Source of the DNA: Acidovorax sp. A1169
GTDB taxonomy: Bacteria > Pseudomonadota > Gammaproteobacteria > Burkholderiales > Burkholderiaceae_C
Direction: 5' to 3'
Length of the DNA stretch: 64,000 nt
Assembly (NCBI RefSeq): GCF_030704685.1
Contig: NZ_JAUZDX010000022.1
Location: 1-64,000 of the forward strand
A program made the translations under genes and the position numbers. Below, piece after piece: positions 40,971 through 49,610 of this stretch (position 1 is its first letter; the number at the start of each line of letters is the position of its first letter). The notes beneath the pieces were generated by a model that was not told the origin of the DNA, ran no database searches, and worked only from the letters and a program-made list of their open reading frames with translations.

Positions 40971-42161
40971 ATGAACAACCCCGGTGGTTTCACCATCGAG
41001 CGCATCGAAGCGCGCATCCTGGACATCCCCACCATCCGCCCGCACAAGCTCTCGTTCGGCTCCATCAGCCGCCAGAGCCCGGTCATCGTGCAGCTGTGGC
41101 TGGCCGACGGCGCCTGCGGCTTCGGCGAGGCGGCCACCATCGGCGGTCCTTCGTGGAACGAAGAGTCGCCCGAGAGCATCCACCACGCCATCACCCAGTA
41201 CCTGGCCCCTGCGTTGCTGGGCCAGGGTGCGGGCGGCTTCGAGGCGGCGCTGGCGCGCATGGACAAGGCCTGCAAGGGCAATGCCTTTGCCAAGAGCGCC
41301 GTCGAAATGGCACTCATCGACGCCGTGGCACGCACCCTGGGCTTGCCAGCCTGGCAACTGCTGGGCGGCAAGGTGCACGCGAGCCTGCCCCTGGCCTGGA
41401 CCCTGGCCAGCGGCAACGTGGAGCGCGACCTGGAGGAAGCCCAGCTGCGCCTGGAGCAGCGGCGCCACCACATCTTCAAGATGAAGATCGGCGCCAACGC
41501 CCCGGCCGACGACGTGGCCCATGTCACGCAGATCGCACGCGGCCTGCAAGGCCGCGCCACGCTGACGGTGGATGTGAACCAGGCCTGGGACGGCAACACC
41601 GCGCGCCGCTACCTGCCGCAGCTGGTGGAAGCCGGCGTGACGCTGATCGAGCAGCCGGTGGCCCACTGGAACATCGAGGCCCTGAAGGGCCTGACCGCTG
41701 CGCTGGGACGCGACGCCCTGATCATGGCCGACGAAACCGTGTGCACCCCGCAGGACGCGATGGCCCTGGCGCGCGGCCAGGCCTGCCACGTGTTCTCGCT
41801 CAAGGTGGCCAAGCACGGCGGCCTGCTGCGCACGCGCAAGGTGGCAGCGGTGGCCGAGGCGGCGGACATCGGCTGGTACGGCGGCACCATGCTCGAGACC
41901 TCGCTGGGCAGCGCCGCGTCGGCCCACGTGTTCTGCACCCTGGGCAGCCAGCACCATGGCTGCGAGCTGTTCGGCCCGCAACTGCTGGTGGACGACATCG
42001 TGGAAACCCAGATGCCGATTGCCGACTTTGCCTTGCAGCTGCCCAACGGCCCGGGCTTTGGCGTGGAAGTCTCGCTGGCGCAGCTCGACCGCTTCGACCG
42101 CGCCCGCGAAGGCAAGGCGCCCGTCCACATCGACCTGGGCCGCCAGGCCACCACCGTTTAA
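40971..42161 (+). CDS. catB: Muconate cycloisomerase
   Basis: A 396-residue enolase-superfamily enzyme converting cis,cis-muconate to muconolactone, the second step of the catechol ortho pathway. The K-x-K base is Lys170/Lys172 (FKMKIG). Metal ligands are Asp201, Glu227 and Asp254 (TVDVNQAW, LIEQPV, IMADETV). The second lysine is in SLKVAKHGG. ATG 40971 is preferred because the family starts IERIEARILDIPTIRPHKLS; upstream codons are spacer. First gene of catB-catC-Bug-catA. Confidence 0.93.
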   Translation: MNNPGGFTIERIEARILDIPTIRPHKLSFGSISRQSPVIVQLWLADGACGFGEAATIGGPSWNEESPESIHHAITQYLAPALLGQGAGGFEAALARMDKACKGNAFAKSAVEMALIDAVARTLGLPAWQLLGGKVHASLPLAWTLASGNVERDLEEAQLRLEQRRHHIFKMKIGANAPADDVAHVTQIARGLQGRATLTVDVNQAWDGNTARRYLPQLVEAGVTLIEQPVAHWNIEALKGLTAALGRDALIMADETVCTPQDAMALARGQACHVFSLKVAKHGGLLRTRKVAAVAEAADIGWYGGTMLETSLGSAASAHVFCTLGSQHHGCELFGPQLLVDDIVETQMPIADFALQLPNGPGFGVEVSLAQLDRFDRAREGKAPVHIDLGRQATTV

Positions 42162-42181
42162 GAAAAAAGGAGAACTCCGCA

Positions 42182-42457
42182 ATGCTGTTCCTCGTCCGCA
42201 TGGATGTACACATCCCCCACGACCTGCCCGCCGACCAGGCCAATGACATCAAGGCCCGCGAAAAGGCCTATTCGCAGGAGCTGCAGCGCGATGGCCGCTG
42301 GCCGCACATCTGGCGCGTGGTGGGCGAGTACGCCAACTACAGCGTCTTCGACGTGGCCTCCAACGACGAGCTGCACCAGTTGCTGCAGGGCCTGCCGCTG
42401 TTCCCGTTCATGAAGATCTCGGTGACGCCACTGGCAAGGCACCCCTCTGCGATCTGA
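42182..42457 (+). CDS. catC: Muconolactone delta-isomerase
   Basis: A 91-residue enzyme isomerising muconolactone to 3-oxoadipate enol-lactone. MLFLVRMDVHIPHDLPADQA, then EKAYSQELQRDGRWPHIWRV and FMKISVTPLARHPSAI are the family core. Relatives form decamers. A strong AAGGAG site precedes the ATG and catB ends 20 bp upstream. Confidence 0.95.
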   Translation: MLFLVRMDVHIPHDLPADQANDIKAREKAYSQELQRDGRWPHIWRVVGEYANYSVFDVASNDELHQLLQGLPLFPFMKISVTPLARHPSAI

Positions 42458-42491
42458 CAACCGCTACAAAGACAAGACCCGGAGACAAGAA

Positions 42492-43490
42492 ATGAAGATG
42501 ATGATGAAACGACAACAGGTGCTCGGCCTGCTGGGCGCCGCAATGGCAATGGCTGCCTGGCCCGCCGTACACGCCCAGGCACCGGCCGCCAACTGGCCGA
42601 ACAAGCCCATCCGCTGGGTCGTGCCGTTCCCGCCTGGTGGCGCCATGGACGCGATTGCCCGCACTCTGGGCGAGAAGGCCGGCCAGGCGCTGGGCCAGCC
42701 CTTCGTGATCGAGAACAAGGCCGGCGCGGGCGGCAACATCGGTGCCGAGTTCGTGGCCAGGCAGCCGGCCGACGGCTACACGCTGATGATCACCTCCATC
42801 GGCATGGCCACCAACAAGCCGCTGTACGGCAAGCTGTCGTACGACCCCCTCAAGGACTTCGCCCCCGTGAGCCTGCTGGCCGTGGTGCCCAACGTGCTGG
42901 TGACCAATGCCACCCAGCCCGATGTGAAGACCGCCACCGACGTGATCGCCGCCGCGCGCAAGGCGCCGGGCAAGCTCACCTATGGCTCGGCCGGCAACGG
43001 CACATCGATCCACCTGGGGGGCGAGGTGTTCAACTCGCTGGCGCAGATCGACATGCTCCACATCCCCTACAAGGGCAGCGGCCCGGCCGTGGCCGACCTG
43101 CTGGGCGGGCAGATCAACTACATGTTCGACAGCATCACCTCGGCGCGGCCGCACCTCCAGTCGGGCAAGCTGCGCGCGCTGGGCGTGACCACGGCCAAGC
43201 GCTCGGCCACCCTGCCCAACGTGCCCACGCTGGCCGAGGCCGGCCTGCCAGGCTACGAGGTCTCGCCCTGGTTCGCGGTGTTCATGCCTGCGGGCACGCC
43301 CGCGCCCATCGTCAACAAGCTCAACGCCGCCCTGCGCGATGCCATGAAGCAGCCCGACGTCGTGGCCCGCTTCGAGACCATCGGTGCCGAGCCCGTGGGC
43401 TCCACGCCCGCCGAACTCGCCAGGCACTTGACGCGCGAATCCGAGCGCTGGGCCAAGCTGATCACGGAGCGCAACATCAAGCTCGATTGA
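42492..43490 (+). CDS. Bug/TctC-family periplasmic solute receptor in the cat operon
   Basis: A 332-residue receptor with a signal peptide (MKRQQVLGLLGAAMAMAAWP, cleavage near VHA-QA). The Bug landmarks follow: WPNKPIRWVVPFPPGGAMDA, ENKAGAGGNIGAEF, RQPADGYTLMI, and FMPAGTPAPIVNKL. It lies between catC and catA with short gaps, so it is cotranscribed with catechol genes. Its ligand is plausibly an aromatic or muconate-like acid feeding the pathway. No TctA/TctB in the window. Confidence 0.9.
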   Translation: MKMMMKRQQVLGLLGAAMAMAAWPAVHAQAPAANWPNKPIRWVVPFPPGGAMDAIARTLGEKAGQALGQPFVIENKAGAGGNIGAEFVARQPADGYTLMITSIGMATNKPLYGKLSYDPLKDFAPVSLLAVVPNVLVTNATQPDVKTATDVIAAARKAPGKLTYGSAGNGTSIHLGGEVFNSLAQIDMLHIPYKGSGPAVADLLGGQINYMFDSITSARPHLQSGKLRALGVTTAKRSATLPNVPTLAEAGLPGYEVSPWFAVFMPAGTPAPIVNKLNAALRDAMKQPDVVARFETIGAEPVGSTPAELARHLTRESERWAKLITERNIKLD

Positions 43491-43543
43491 GCAACACCCC
43501 GGCAATTCCTTCCCACGAACCACCCCACAGAGGAGACAAAAAC

Positions 43544-44464
43544 ATGGCAGAACTCACCCAGGCCCAGTTGCTCGAACTGGTCAACACGAAGAAGATCGCC
43601 CCTGGCAACCCGCGCGTGCGCCAGTTGACCGAGCGCATCGTCACCGACCTGTTCAAGGCCATCGACGAGCTCGACGTGACCCCCGACGAATTCTGGGCTG
43701 CCACCGCCTGGCTCACGCGCCTGGGTGCCGCGGGCCAGACGGGCCTGATCACGGCCGGCCTGGGATTCGACCGCCTGCTCGACATCCGCGCCGACGAGGC
43801 CGACCAGAAGGCTGGACGCGAGGGCGGAACGCCCCGTGCGATCGAGGGCCCCTTATTCGTGGCGGGCGCCCCTACCTTCCAGGTGGAAGTGCGGGTCGAC
43901 GAAGGCGAGCCCAAGGGCGAGATCTTCATCATGGAAGGCCAGGTGCTGGACCTCGATGGCCAGCCCGTGCCCCATGCGATGGTGGACGTGTGGCATGCCA
44001 ACGAGAAAGGCGGCTACTCGCATTTCTTCCCAGGCATGCAGCCCTACGAGCTGCGCAGGCGCATCGAGACCGATGCCAAGGGCTTTTACCGCTTTCGCAG
44101 CTTTTTGCCGCCAGGCTATGCGATTCCTCCAACCGGTCCCGTCGCAGACCTGTTTGCGGCGCTTGGCCGCCACGGCCAGCGTCCCGCGCACATCCACTTC
44201 CTGGTGGCGGCCCCCGGCATGCGCACGCTGACCACACAAGTGAACATTCCGGGTGACAGCTACATCGACGATGACTTCGCGTTTGCCACGCGCGACGGGC
44301 TGATCGTGGAGCTGGAGCGCAATGTGGCGCCAGCAGGTTACGAATCGCTGGGTATCACCGCGCCGTTCACGCGTTCGGTGTTCAACTTCGTGCTGCCCAG
44401 GGCCGCCAGCGACGACGAGGCATTGCCGCTGACGCGCATGGAGAGGGTGGCTACGACGGCTTGA
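43544..44464 (+). CDS. catA: Catechol 1,2-dioxygenase
   Basis: A 306-residue intradiol dioxygenase cleaving catechol to cis,cis-muconate. The Fe(III) ligands are Tyr158 (GGYSHF), Tyr192 (PPGYAIP), His216 and His218 (RPAHIHF). The N-terminal helical dimerisation region covers about 1-100. A clean GAGGAG ribosome site precedes ATG 43544. It is last in the cluster after the Bug receptor. It ends at the base before the convergent AbrB-like gene. Confidence 0.95.
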   Translation: MAELTQAQLLELVNTKKIAPGNPRVRQLTERIVTDLFKAIDELDVTPDEFWAATAWLTRLGAAGQTGLITAGLGFDRLLDIRADEADQKAGREGGTPRAIEGPLFVAGAPTFQVEVRVDEGEPKGEIFIMEGQVLDLDGQPVPHAMVDVWHANEKGGYSHFFPGMQPYELRRRIETDAKGFYRFRSFLPPGYAIPPTGPVADLFAALGRHGQRPAHIHFLVAAPGMRTLTTQVNIPGDSYIDDDFAFATRDGLIVELERNVAPAGYESLGITAPFTRSVFNFVLPRAASDDEALPLTRMERVATTA

Positions 44465-44671
44465 CTAACCAGCCAGGTTCTGGGGCGCATGGTGTGTCGC
44501 AGGGTCTGGCTTCTTCGCGCTGATGAACAGGCTACCGTCTTTGCCTTCTGTCACATACAGCTCGTCGCCAAGCCTGAGTTGCATATGGGACAGCAGTTCA
44601 TCAGGAAAGATCGCGGCTAAAGAGTCTTCCGCTTCGACCAGCGAGAGTGCATAGTATTTTGCAGGTGCCAT
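44465..44671 (-). CDS. AbrB/MazE-like protein, orphan
   Basis: A 68-residue protein with an AbrB-type swapped-hairpin core: SLAAIFPDELLSHMQLRLGD, then ELYVTEGKDGSLFIS. Such proteins are DNA-binding antitoxins or regulators. No toxin gene (doc, mazF, PIN) is adjacent; upstream is the racemase gene (41 bp) and downstream convergent catA with no gap. It may be a relic of a toxin-antitoxin pair or a stand-alone regulator. Confidence 0.65.
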   Translation of the reverse strand: MAPAKYYALSLVEAEDSLAAIFPDELLSHMQLRLGDELYVTEGKDGSLFISAKKPDPATHHAPQNLAG

Positions 44672-44712
44672 GGCCGCACACTATCCCGTGGCCCAGCCTC
44701 TGTCAAATTCGC

Positions 44713-45459
44713 TCACCCGGCTTGGCGCAGCCCCAGCGCAGCCATCTCCGCAGACACCCCCTCCCACGCCACATCGAACGCCGGCACACTGCGCTCCGGC
44801 GGCACGGCATTGGCCCGCAAAGCCCAATGGGCGCCCGCCACCACGCTGTCGATCACGGGCACCCCTACCTGGGACTGCACGGCCGCCGCCATGCCGGCCA
44901 GGCCCGCGCCGCCCAGGATGACGGACTGCACGCCCATCTGGCGCACCACGTCGCGGCAGGCCTGGGCCAGCAGCGCACGGGCGGCCACGGGGTCGGCCGC
45001 CAGTTGGGCGCCAGTGGGCGCCACGGTGTGGATGCCGGCCAGCGAATGGGCATGGCCCAGGGCCTGGGCCAGGCGCTGCAGCATGGGGCCCCAGCGCTCA
45101 CCGCCGGTGACGATGGCATAGCGGCCGTGGCGCGCGGCCTCGATGAAAGAGGCTTCGGCCAGGCCGGTGACGGGCACGGGGCTGCTTTCGCGCAAGGCCA
45201 TGAGGCCGGGGTCGCCGAAGCAGCCGATCAGCACAGCGCTGGGTGCCGAGGACTGGGTAGACAAGTCGAGCGCCCAGGCATCGAGCGCGGCATGCGCGGC
45301 CACGGCGTAGCTGGCCTCGCAGGCGATGTAGGGCGCGCCAAAGCGTGCGGTGGCCGTGCGCACCACCACATGCGAGCCCGCAGCGGCCTGCACATGCTGC
45401 TGCAGCAGCGCGCTGACCTTGGGCGAAGTGTTCGGATTGATGACCAGCAGGTGGCGCAT
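44713..45459 (-). CDS. Asp/Glu/hydantoin racemase family protein
   Basis: A 248-residue cofactor-free racemase-fold protein. MRHLLVINPNTSPKVSALLQ is the family opening. The first active-site cysteine lies in LIGCFGDPGL. The second is normally in the C-terminal half; here that position reads SVILGGAGLAGMA, without cysteine, so racemase activity may be altered (maleate-isomerase-like or binding-only). ATG 45459 fits the family start. Five bases downstream of GntR and part of the ABC-transporter operon. Confidence 0.82.
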   Translation of the reverse strand: MRHLLVINPNTSPKVSALLQQHVQAAAGSHVVVRTATARFGAPYIACEASYAVAAHAALDAWALDLSTQSSAPSAVLIGCFGDPGLMALRESSPVPVTGLAEASFIEAARHGRYAIVTGGERWGPMLQRLAQALGHAHSLAGIHTVAPTGAQLAADPVAARALLAQACRDVVRQMGVQSVILGGAGLAGMAAAVQSQVGVPVIDSVVAGAHWALRANAVPPERSVPAFDVAWEGVSAEMAALGLRQAG

Positions 45460-45464
45460 GCTGC

Positions 45465-46277
45465 TCAGCCCGCCATTCCCAGCAGGCTCATGAGATCCGG
45501 CGCCTCGCTCGCGGGCGGGGTGAACTCCAGCTGCGACTCGATGCGCGCCAAGTGGTCGAGCATGCGGCGCGCGGCCTCCTTGGCGTCGCGCAGGCGGATG
45601 GCGTCGATCAGCGCGCGGTGTTCGCGGCAACCGCAGGCGGTGGCCTCCTCGCGCTCGCGCGCATGGCTGGGGCTGTAGGTCATGAGGATCAGCGAGGTGC
45701 GCGACACCAGCTCGCGCAGGATGCGCCCCAGCGTCTGGTGCCCGGCAGCCTGCGCGATGTGCAGGTGGAAGTCGCCCGACAGGCGGATGGCGCGGCGCAT
45801 GTCGCCGCTGGCGCGGGCGGCCTCTTCGTCGTCAATGCAGGCGCGCAGCGCGGCGATGTGCTCGTCGGTGGCGTTGGCGATGAACAGCTCCACCAGGCGC
45901 GGCTCCAGCAGGCGGCGGGCCTCGAAGACTTCGAGCGCCTCTTCGGGGGTGGGCTGGGCGATGGACGCGCCGCGGTTGGGCGTGAGCGTGACCACCTGCT
46001 CGTTGGCCAGGCGCACCAGCACCGGCCGCACGCGCGTGCGCGACACTCCGAAGGCCGCCGCCAGCTTGTCCTCCACCAGCTTGGTGCCCGGAGGCAGCCG
46101 GTGGTCGAGGATGGCCGAGACCATGCGCTCGTACATATCGTTGTCGCTGAACAGGCCGCCCGTGGCTGCAGCACTGTCGGCAGGCAGGTCGGCCGGCTCG
46201 GAGGATTTGGCCGCAACAGCACGGCGCCGGGGCTTCGGGGCGGCGGTCATGATGGAATCGTCGGCACGGATGCGCAT
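45465..46277 (-). CDS. GntR-family regulator, FCD type
   Basis: A 270-residue repressor. A basic N-terminal tail of about 45 residues precedes the winged helix (MVSAILDHRLPPGTKLVEDK, LAAAFGVSRTRVRPVLVRLA). The helical FCD ligand domain follows, with EARRLLEPRLVELF and the metal-binding histidines in GDFHLHIAQAAGH and CREHRALIDAI. It is the fifth gene of the ABC operon; the palindrome at 50765-50776 matches the FCD operator form TNGT-N3-ACNA. Autoregulation of the operon is likely. Confidence 0.88.
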   Translation of the reverse strand: MRIRADDSIMTAAPKPRRRAVAAKSSEPADLPADSAAATGGLFSDNDMYERMVSAILDHRLPPGTKLVEDKLAAAFGVSRTRVRPVLVRLANEQVVTLTPNRGASIAQPTPEEALEVFEARRLLEPRLVELFIANATDEHIAALRACIDDEEAARASGDMRRAIRLSGDFHLHIAQAAGHQTLGRILRELVSRTSLILMTYSPSHAREREEATACGCREHRALIDAIRLRDAKEAARRMLDHLARIESQLEFTPPASEAPDLMSLLGMAG

Positions 46278-46298
46278 GGAAGTCTCATGGCGTGCGGC

Positions 46299-47192
46299 TC
46301 AGCCGGCCCGCCCTTTCTTGCGCTGGCCCAACGCCCAGACCAGCGCCAGCGTGATGCCCATGACCACGAATGACACAACCGTGGTCAGCGTGCCCAGCGC
46401 GTAGATGGACGGCGTGGTCACCGTGCTGGTCAGGCCCTGCAGCTCCAGCGGCAGCGTGTTCACGTCGCCAATGGCCTGCGAGGTGCGGGCGATCTCGTCC
46501 CAGCTCAGGGTGAAGCCGAACATGCCGATGCCCACGACCGAGGGCGCTATCAGCGGCAGCACCACGTGGGCAAAGCCCTGCCAGGGGGTGGCACCCAGGT
46601 CGCGCGCCGCCTCTTCGTAGGCCGGGTTGAAGCGGTTGAACACCGCGAACATGATGAGCAGGCCAAACGGCAAGGTCCAGGTCAGGTGTGCGCCCAGGGC
46701 CGAGGTGAACAGACCCAGCGAGGTGCCGTAGCCCTCCAGCGTGCTCTCCATGCCCAGCCATTCGAGGGCGGCCTTGATGCCGTTGTCGATGAGCCGGAAC
46801 TCCAGCCCGATGCCCAGCGAGACGATGATGGACGGCATGATCAGGCTGGCCACGACGATGAAGAACAGCGTGTTGCCCCCCGCCAGCCGCTTGCGAAAGG
46901 CCAGGCCCGCCAGCACCGACAGCACCACCGTGCACAGCATCACCGCCACGCCCAGGCCGAGCGAGCGCCACAGCGCCGCGCCGATGTCGACCACGCCCAG
47001 CCCCTCGGCCAGCTTGTAGAACCAGTGCAGCGAGACGCCGCGCATGGGGAAGGTGAGCCCGCCCTCGGGGCCCTGGAAGCTCAGGATGAAGATGACGAAC
47101 ATGGGCCCGTACATGAACAGCACGAACAGGCTGAACACGATGGCCAGCAGCCAGAAGCTGGCGGGGCGGGATTCGCGGATGCGGGCTTTCAT
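46299..47192 (-). CDS. ABC transporter permease, PotC-like
   Basis: A 297-residue inner-membrane permease with six helices. The permease signature EEAARDLGATPWQGFAHVVL (EAA loop) is intact near residue 190, the coupling site for the ATPase. The start MKARIRESRPASFWLLAIVF matches PotC/PotI-type proteins. It pairs with the permease at 47233, which is 40 bp upstream. Substrate class: polyamine-, opine- or related cation-type importers. Confidence 0.9.
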   Translation of the reverse strand: MKARIRESRPASFWLLAIVFSLFVLFMYGPMFVIFILSFQGPEGGLTFPMRGVSLHWFYKLAEGLGVVDIGAALWRSLGLGVAVMLCTVVLSVLAGLAFRKRLAGGNTLFFIVVASLIMPSIIVSLGIGLEFRLIDNGIKAALEWLGMESTLEGYGTSLGLFTSALGAHLTWTLPFGLLIMFAVFNRFNPAYEEAARDLGATPWQGFAHVVLPLIAPSVVGIGMFGFTLSWDEIARTSQAIGDVNTLPLELQGLTSTVTTPSIYALGTLTTVVSFVVMGITLALVWALGQRKKGRAG

Positions 47193-47232
47193 GCGGATGT
47201 CCTGTGGAGGTTGTCGGCGGCGCAGGTGGTGC

Positions 47233-48147
47233 TCAAAGCTCTTTGCGGATGTCGACCAGGCGCGTGAGCCCCCAGATGATCATCAGCACCACCGCCAGCA
47301 AAATCACGGCATTGGCCGCGGCCAGCGGGAACTGCAGGTACGAGGTCTGCACCTGGATGATCTTGCCGATGGAGGCGATCTGCTGGCCACCCATCACGCC
47401 GATGGTGACGAAGTCGCCCATGATGATGGTGATCACGAAGATCGAGCCGATGATGATGCCGGTGCGCGAGAGCGGGACGATCACGTTCCACAGCGTCTGC
47501 CAGCCGCTGGCGCCGCTGTCGCTGGCCGCCTCGATGAGGCTGCGGTCGATGCGCATCATGCTGTTGAAGATGGGCACGATCATGAACATGGTGTACAGGT
47601 GCACGAAGGCCAGCACCACCGAGAAGTCCGAGAACAGCAGCCACTCGATGGGCTGATCGACCATGCCCATGCTGATCAGGCTCTGGTTCACCAGGCCATT
47701 GCGCCCCAGCAGCGGCACCCACGAGATCATGCGGATCACGTTGGAGGTCCAGAACGGGATGGTGCACAGCACGAACAGCAGCGTCTGCATGCCCGACGAG
47801 CGCACGTGGAAGGCCAGGAAATAGGCCACGGTGAAGCCGATCACCAGCGTGATCAGCCACACGAGAAAACTGAACTTGAGTGTGGAGTAATACGTCTTGA
47901 GCGTGACGCACAGGCCCTCCGACGCATCGCCACAGCCCGCAAAGATCGAGATGTAGTTCTTGAACGTGAAGCCGGGCAAGAGCTCGTACTCGTTGAAGTC
48001 CCAGAAGCTGACCATCACGATCAGCGCCAGCGGAATAAGGAAGAACAGCGCGAACACCAGCGTGAACGGCGCGGCCTGCCACCAGGCGGCAATGCCGCGC
48101 CCGGGGGCGGCGCTCGATGGCAGAGACGGTGTGGTGGTGGTGCTCAT
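47233..48147 (-). CDS. ABC transporter permease, PotB-like
   Basis: A 304-residue inner-membrane permease. The first helix is FTLVFALFFLIPLALIVMVS. The EAA loop is EAASDSGASGWQTLWNVIVP. A periplasmic loop of about 40 residues after helix 1 contains CGDASEGLC, a possible disulfide. ATG 48147 is chosen as the predicted start; an upstream extension to 48222 runs through the intercistronic hairpins. Follows the solute-binding protein gene with a hairpin-rich 100-bp gap. Confidence 0.9.
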   Translation of the reverse strand: MSTTTTPSLPSSAAPGRGIAAWWQAAPFTLVFALFFLIPLALIVMVSFWDFNEYELLPGFTFKNYISIFAGCGDASEGLCVTLKTYYSTLKFSFLVWLITLVIGFTVAYFLAFHVRSSGMQTLLFVLCTIPFWTSNVIRMISWVPLLGRNGLVNQSLISMGMVDQPIEWLLFSDFSVVLAFVHLYTMFMIVPIFNSMMRIDRSLIEAASDSGASGWQTLWNVIVPLSRTGIIIGSIFVITIIMGDFVTIGVMGGQQIASIGKIIQVQTSYLQFPLAAANAVILLAVVLMIIWGLTRLVDIRKEL

Positions 48148-48171
48148 GGTGTCTTGGAATAACCTGTGAAA

Positions 48172-48237
48172 GCCCTGCGCCGCGCGCAGGGCATGCCGCC
48201 CCCGCTCGGGGCAGCGGGGCACGCCCTGGCGGGCGTG
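48172..48237 (-). promoter_or_regulatory. Three tandem hairpins between binding-protein and permease genes
   Basis: Perfect stems with arms GCCCTGCGC/GCGCAGGGC (48172-48192), CCCCGCT/AGCGGGG (48200-48219) and CACGCCC/GGGCGTG (48220-48237) fill the gap after the binding-protein stop codon. They are followed by the permease start. No U-tract is present, so partial attenuation or 3'-end protection of the upstream mRNA is likelier than full termination. Confidence 0.6.
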
Positions 48238-48247
48238 ACGGCCCCTC

Positions 48248-49540
48248 TTATGCAGCTACAAATTCATTCCATTTCTGGACCATGTAGTTGTTTTCGTCCA
48301 TCAAGGCGTTCCAGCAGGCAATGCCGCCCATGCGCGCTTCGTAGCTGCCGCCGTCGCGCACCGCGCCGGTCTTGGCCAGCACGTCGCCGCCCGGGCTCTT
48401 GATGTCCTGCGTGGCGGGCTTGCCTTCCATCCAGTAGGCCCACTCGTAGGCTTCCATCTTGGACTTGGCGGTCTCCAGCACGGCGCTGTAGTAGCCCTGG
48501 CGGTTCAGGTAGGCACCGGCCCAGCCATCGAGGAACCAGTTGATGAACTCGTAGGCGCCGTCGAGCTTGCGACCCGACAGGGTGGCCGGCAGGCCGAAGC
48601 CGGCGGCCCAGGCGCGGTAACCTTCCTTGAGCGGCTGGAAGTTGCAGGCGATGCCCTTGGTGCGCACGGCGGTGACGGCCGGGCTCCACATCGACTGGAT
48701 CACTACTTCGCCCGATGCCATCAGGTTCACCGACTCGTTGAAGTCCTTCCACAGCGCGCGGAACTGGCCCTGCTTCTTGGCCTCGATCAGGGTCTTGATC
48801 GTGAGATCGATCTCCTTCTTCGTCATGTTGCCCTTGTCGGGGTACTTGTAGATACCCATGGCCTCGACCACCATGGCGGCGTCCATGATGCCGATCGAGG
48901 GAATGTTCAGGATCGCGGTCTTGCCCTTGAACTCGGGGTTGAGCAGCTCGGCCCAGGAGTTGATGGGGCGCTTGATCAAATCGGGGCGGATGCCCAGCGT
49001 GTCGGCGTTGTACACGGTGGGGATCAGCGACATGAACTGCGTGGGCGCCGTCGCGAACTTCTTGGACTTCTCGCCTTCCAGGTAGATCACCTTCTTGGGC
49101 GCCGTGCCCTGGTCGCCCACGGCCTTGCCGGCCACCATGCCGTTGGTGAACAGCGTGGTGATCTTGTCGGCGTTCTTGATGCGCTTGGTGTCGATGCCCT
49201 TCAAGTTGCCCGTGGGCACGATCTTTTTCAGCGAGAAGTATTCGGTGTCGATCAGGTCGAAGCTGTTGGGTGCGGTCACGGCGCGCTTGGTCACGTCGTC
49301 GGTGGTCACGGCCACGTACTGGATCTCGATGCCGGTGTCGGCCTTGAACTTCTCGGCGATGGCCTTGTCCTGGTTCACGGCCGTGCCCAGGTAGCGCAGC
49401 ACGATCTTTTCCTGCGAATGGACGGCCGGGAACACGCCTGCGGCCAGGATGCCCGCCGTGCCCTTGAGCAGCGAGCGGCGCTGCACGCCGGTGGTGTCAG
49501 AGGCAACAGCGGGGGAATCGGCACGAGAGTCGTCGGACAT
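48248..49540 (-). CDS. ABC transporter extracellular solute-binding protein, PotD-like, Tat-exported
   Basis: A 430-residue type II periplasmic binding protein. A twin-arginine signal (QRRSLLKGTAGILAAGVFPA) replaces a Sec one; cleavage is near VHS-QE. The mature protein begins KIVLRYLGTAVNQDKAIAEK. It is longer than E. coli PotD (348), with an extra middle region. Downstream of the ATPase gene by 70 bp and upstream of the permeases. ATG 49540 has AGGAGCT seven bases before it. Confidence 0.88.
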   Translation of the reverse strand: MSDDSRADSPAVASDTTGVQRRSLLKGTAGILAAGVFPAVHSQEKIVLRYLGTAVNQDKAIAEKFKADTGIEIQYVAVTTDDVTKRAVTAPNSFDLIDTEYFSLKKIVPTGNLKGIDTKRIKNADKITTLFTNGMVAGKAVGDQGTAPKKVIYLEGEKSKKFATAPTQFMSLIPTVYNADTLGIRPDLIKRPINSWAELLNPEFKGKTAILNIPSIGIMDAAMVVEAMGIYKYPDKGNMTKKEIDLTIKTLIEAKKQGQFRALWKDFNESVNLMASGEVVIQSMWSPAVTAVRTKGIACNFQPLKEGYRAWAAGFGLPATLSGRKLDGAYEFINWFLDGWAGAYLNRQGYYSAVLETAKSKMEAYEWAYWMEGKPATQDIKSPGGDVLAKTGAVRDGGSYEARMGGIACWNALMDENNYMVQKWNEFVAA

Positions 49541-49610
49541 GGGAGAGCTCCTTGGTTTGCAAAGTGGAGGGGTGGAAACAGACAGCGGACAACGAAAGAA
49601 AGAGGAAAAC

